In this document: positions 5,113-6,521 of the stretch, piece after piece
How positions within the stretch are numbered: the stretch's first letter is position 1
How the letters are laid out: each line of letters starts with the position of its first letter
Assembly (NCBI GenBank): GCA_958425285.1
Contig: CATZVV010000108.1
Coordinates: 1-6,521, forward strand
Length of the DNA: 6,521 nucleotides
Origin: an uncultured Lachnoclostridium sp.
Lineage (GTDB): Bacteria > Bacillota > Clostridia > Lachnospirales > Lachnospiraceae
Direction of reading: 5' to 3'
The notes under the pieces: model-generated
Seen by the model: only the letters and a program-made list of their open reading frames with translations
Database searches by the model: none
Told to the model about the DNA's origin: nothing
Program-made: the position numbers and the translations under genes

Positions 5113-6243
5113 ATGACCTACACAGATCAAGAGAAAACCGATATCATCGCACAGTACAGGCAGGGCAAGCCAATCCAGGAATTATGCGCAGAATACAGTG
5201 TCTGCGTACGGACGATCTATCGCTGGGCAAAACTATACTGCCCAGCGGTTCCCGATGAAAGACGCACCTGCACCGTCAAAGAGTATGATGCACTTCTACA
5301 CAAAGTCTCTAAATTGGAAAACATGGTCGCCGTTTTGCAAACCGTCGGCTGCACCGTCCATGCTCCGTTGAAGGAGCGACTGACGGAGCTAGAATTACTG
5401 TACGGCCAATATGATGTCCATACACTTTGTGAAGCTCTGAATGTTCCCCGCGGGACTTTCTATAACCACATTCTCCGAAATAAACGGAGCAACGCTTGGT
5501 TCGAAAAGCGGCGGGAGGAATATCGTATTCTGATTCAGAAGATATTTGATGAGTACCGCCAGGTGCTGGGTGCTGAAAAGATCCGCACAATACTTGTCCA
5601 ACATGGCCATCAAGTCAGCACAGAATATGTGGCAAAACTGATGAGAGAGATGGGCCTAGCTAGTATCCGCAGCACTGCAAAACAGGACTACATGAAACTT
5701 CATGAACCGGAAAAGAAACGGAACATCCTCCAGCAGCAGTTTCAGGCGGACAAGCCCAACCAAATCTGGGTCAGCGATGTTACTTGTTTTAAGCTGGGGG
5801 AGTTCTATCTTTACACCTGTGTGATTTTGGATTTGTTTTCCCGCAAAATTGTCGCATACAAAGTATCCAGAAAGAACAGCACCCAGTTGATCACATCTAC
5901 TTTCAAAATGGCATGGGCACAAAGAAACCCAGAAACAAAACTCATCTTTCACAGTGACCGAGGTGCTCAATACACCTCGCATCGATTCAAACAGCTACTA
6001 CATGAGCACGCTGTGGTACAATCTTTCTCCAATTCAGGGCGGCCTCATGACAACGCTGTTGCTGAATCGTTCTTCGCTACACTCAAAAAGGAGGAGCTTT
6101 ACAGGAAGGACTACACTTCCGAAACAGATTTCAAACGATGCCTTGCATCTTATATCGAGTTTTACAACACACAGCGGCCACATCGCACATTGAAAAACCG
6201 AACACCTTGTCAGGTAGAAGAGTTGTTCATGAACGGCAAATGA
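5113..6243 (+). CDS. IS3-family transposase, single reading frame
   Basis: The product has 376 residues. Residues 1-45 form a helix-turn-helix (IIAQYRQGKPIQELCAEYSVCVRTIYRWAK), which in most IS3 elements is the separate OrfA. Residues 55-75 look like the leucine-zipper-type linker. HTH_21-like sequence follows at about 135-185 (EYRQVLGAEKIRTIL...VAKLMREMGL). The integrase (rve) core carries D222 (WVSDVTCF), D282 (FHSDRGAQYTS) and E318 (DNAVAESFFATLKKE), with exactly 35 residues between the last two, the DD(35)E signature. The tail EFYNTQRPHRTLKNRTP is typical. The start ATG 5113 has AAAGGGG 8 bases upstream; the frame is open farther upstream, but that part reads into the IS left end and lacks a ribosome binding site. 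Unlike the usual two frames joined by a -1 frameshift, OrfA and OrfB are one frame here. All catalytic residues are present, so it may be active. Confidence 0.93.
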   Translation: MTYTDQEKTDIIAQYRQGKPIQELCAEYSVCVRTIYRWAKLYCPAVPDERRTCTVKEYDALLHKVSKLENMVAVLQTVGCTVHAPLKERLTELELLYGQYDVHTLCEALNVPRGTFYNHILRNKRSNAWFEKRREEYRILIQKIFDEYRQVLGAEKIRTILVQHGHQVSTEYVAKLMREMGLASIRSTAKQDYMKLHEPEKKRNILQQQFQADKPNQIWVSDVTCFKLGEFYLYTCVILDLFSRKIVAYKVSRKNSTQLITSTFKMAWAQRNPETKLIFHSDRGAQYTSHRFKQLLHEHAVVQSFSNSGRPHDNAVAESFFATLKKEELYRKDYTSETDFKRCLASYIEFYNTQRPHRTLKNRTPCQVEELFMNGK

Positions 6244-6266
6244 GGAGAGCAACTTACTGACATAAC

Positions 6267-6291
6267 AGGGGTTCGAATCTCGTCGATTACA
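6267..6291 (+). other. tRNA-like T-arm / 3'-end fragment at the IS edge
   Basis: AGGGG-TTCGAAT-CTCGT reads as a T-arm with 4 of 5 pairs (one wobble, one G-G clash). CGATTAC and A follow in the places of the acceptor strand and discriminator. No CCA is encoded and no 5' half is present. It starts four bases after the IS tip. It may be the leftover 3' end of a tRNA used as an integration site, cut by the IS, or chance similarity. Confidence 0.35.
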
Positions 6292-6357
6292 CGTTTTGTG
6301 TTTTGATTTTACCCTGTTTGTATTTTTCAGGTGACACAAGACATGAAATACAGAAAG

Positions 6358-6390
6358 GCCTGAACCCCTTGCAATGCAAGGAGTTCAGGC
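6358..6390. repeat. long hairpin GCCTGAAC...GTTCAGGC
   Basis: The arms 6358-6365 and 6383-6390 are perfect complements. After one C/A mismatch a second stem CCTTGC/GCAAGG closes on an AAT loop. On the minus strand CTTTCTG follows, giving a weak U-tract, so it may help end the tRNA transcript. Hairpins with similar sequence are common intergenic repeats in Clostridia, as far as I recall. Confidence 0.5.
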
Positions 6391-6394
6391 ATAA

Positions 6395-6452
6395 AATGAC
6401 CCCACCCGTTCTGAACAACGACAAGCGTTTGTTCAAATTGGGTGGGGTCATT
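6395..6452 (-). terminator. extended hairpin downstream of the tRNA gene
   Basis: AATGACCCCACCC (6395-6407) and GGGTGGGGTCATT (6440-6452) pair over 13 bases. An inner TGAACAA/TTGTTCA stem (6412-6418 / 6429-6435) extends the rod. It starts five bases after the tRNA CCA on the minus strand and ends in ATTTTATG, so it is the likely tRNA terminator. It is nearly symmetric and could act on both strands. Confidence 0.6.
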
Positions 6453-6456
6453 CATT

Positions 6457-6521
6457 TGGTGGACCCAATCGGGATCGAACCGACGACCTTACGGATGCGA
6501 ACCGTACGCTCTCCCAGCTGA
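6457..6521 (-). tRNA. tRNA-Ala(CGC), 3' part; 5' end outside the window
   Basis: Read on the minus strand, the D-arm TCAGCTGGGAGAGC is followed by the anticodon stem TACGG/CCGTA with loop TTCGCAT, giving anticodon CGC (alanine codon GCG). Next come variable AGGTC, a perfect T-arm GTCGG-TTCGATC-CCGAT region, the acceptor strand TGGGTCC, discriminator A and an encoded CCA. U at position 70 fits the G3-U70 alanine identity pair, though position 3 is outside the window. About 10 bases of the 5' end are missing. A tRNA here may mark the chromosomal border of the accessory region. Confidence 0.85.

Larger units (their letters stand above)
5005..6262 (+). mobile_element. IS3-family insertion sequence (about 1258 bp)
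   Basis: The boundaries are set by imperfect terminal repeats: the left end TGTCAATACCAGGCTC (5005-5020) matches the inverted right end (6247-6262) at 11 of 16 positions, with TG...CA tips as in the family. The transposase stop lies 19 bases before the right tip and its start 108 bases after the left tip, both normal for IS3. The flanking triplets (CTT on the left, TAA on the right) do not match, so no target duplication is visible. This suggests rearrangement after insertion or slightly wrong boundaries. An alternative right tip TGACA at 6332-6336 is less likely. Confidence 0.65.

Noticed and set aside
6332..6336. TGACA as an alternative IS right tip
   Set aside because: It lies about 90 bases after the stop codon and its inner sequence matches the left end less well than 6247-6262.
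1..6521. CRISPR array
   Set aside because: No regularly spaced direct repeats were seen; the repeats present are hairpins.

Overview
The window looks like a Clostridia-type (gut Firmicutes) accessory region. The evidence is the codon style, the strong AGGAG-like ribosome binding sites, an orphan large-serine-recombinase domain, a KilA-N protein of phage/ICE type and a single-frame IS3 transposase. No species can be named. Apart from the IS transposase, every gene I accept lies on the minus strand, so the region reads right to left.

Right edge (6263-6521): the 3' part of a tRNA, most likely tRNA-Ala(CGC), runs off the end of the window. Two strong hairpins follow it. A tRNA-like T-arm fragment sits directly against the IS end. 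Next comes an IS3-family element (about 5005-6262, 11/16-matching TGTCA...TGACA ends) with one 376-residue DDE transposase on the plus strand. Its flanks show no matching target duplication.

Middle (1560-5004): left of the IS is a small unidentified minus-strand ORF (4547-4909) whose reading frame runs through a strong terminator and into the next promoter, so its tail is probably accidental. That promoter (TTGAGA-16 bp-TATAAT) drives a compact two-gene operon. The first gene encodes a 351-residue protein with a PD-(D/E)xK/DUF4297-like start (D...D-x-Q-x-K). The second encodes a 537-residue Rad50/SMC-like ATPase with a coiled coil and a central CxxC. The genes overlap by ATGA, and a terminator at about 1616-1660 closes the operon. 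This is the most interesting part: it fits a Lamassu / ABC-three-component-like defence module, but no separate middle component is visible. I infer that the ATPase senses a DNA structure and licenses the nuclease.

Left part (1-1560): a minus-strand set follows with a structured leader, an orphan Recombinase-domain protein (116 residues, no catalytic resolvase domain), a KilA-N-domain protein (189 residues), and one or two tiny ORFs. A possible further gene start lies at the left edge. These look like remnants or regulators of an integrated phage/ICE that carries the defence cassette. The 359-base gap between the ATPase and the recombinase-domain gene is unusually rich in hairpins and contains a GC-rich island.
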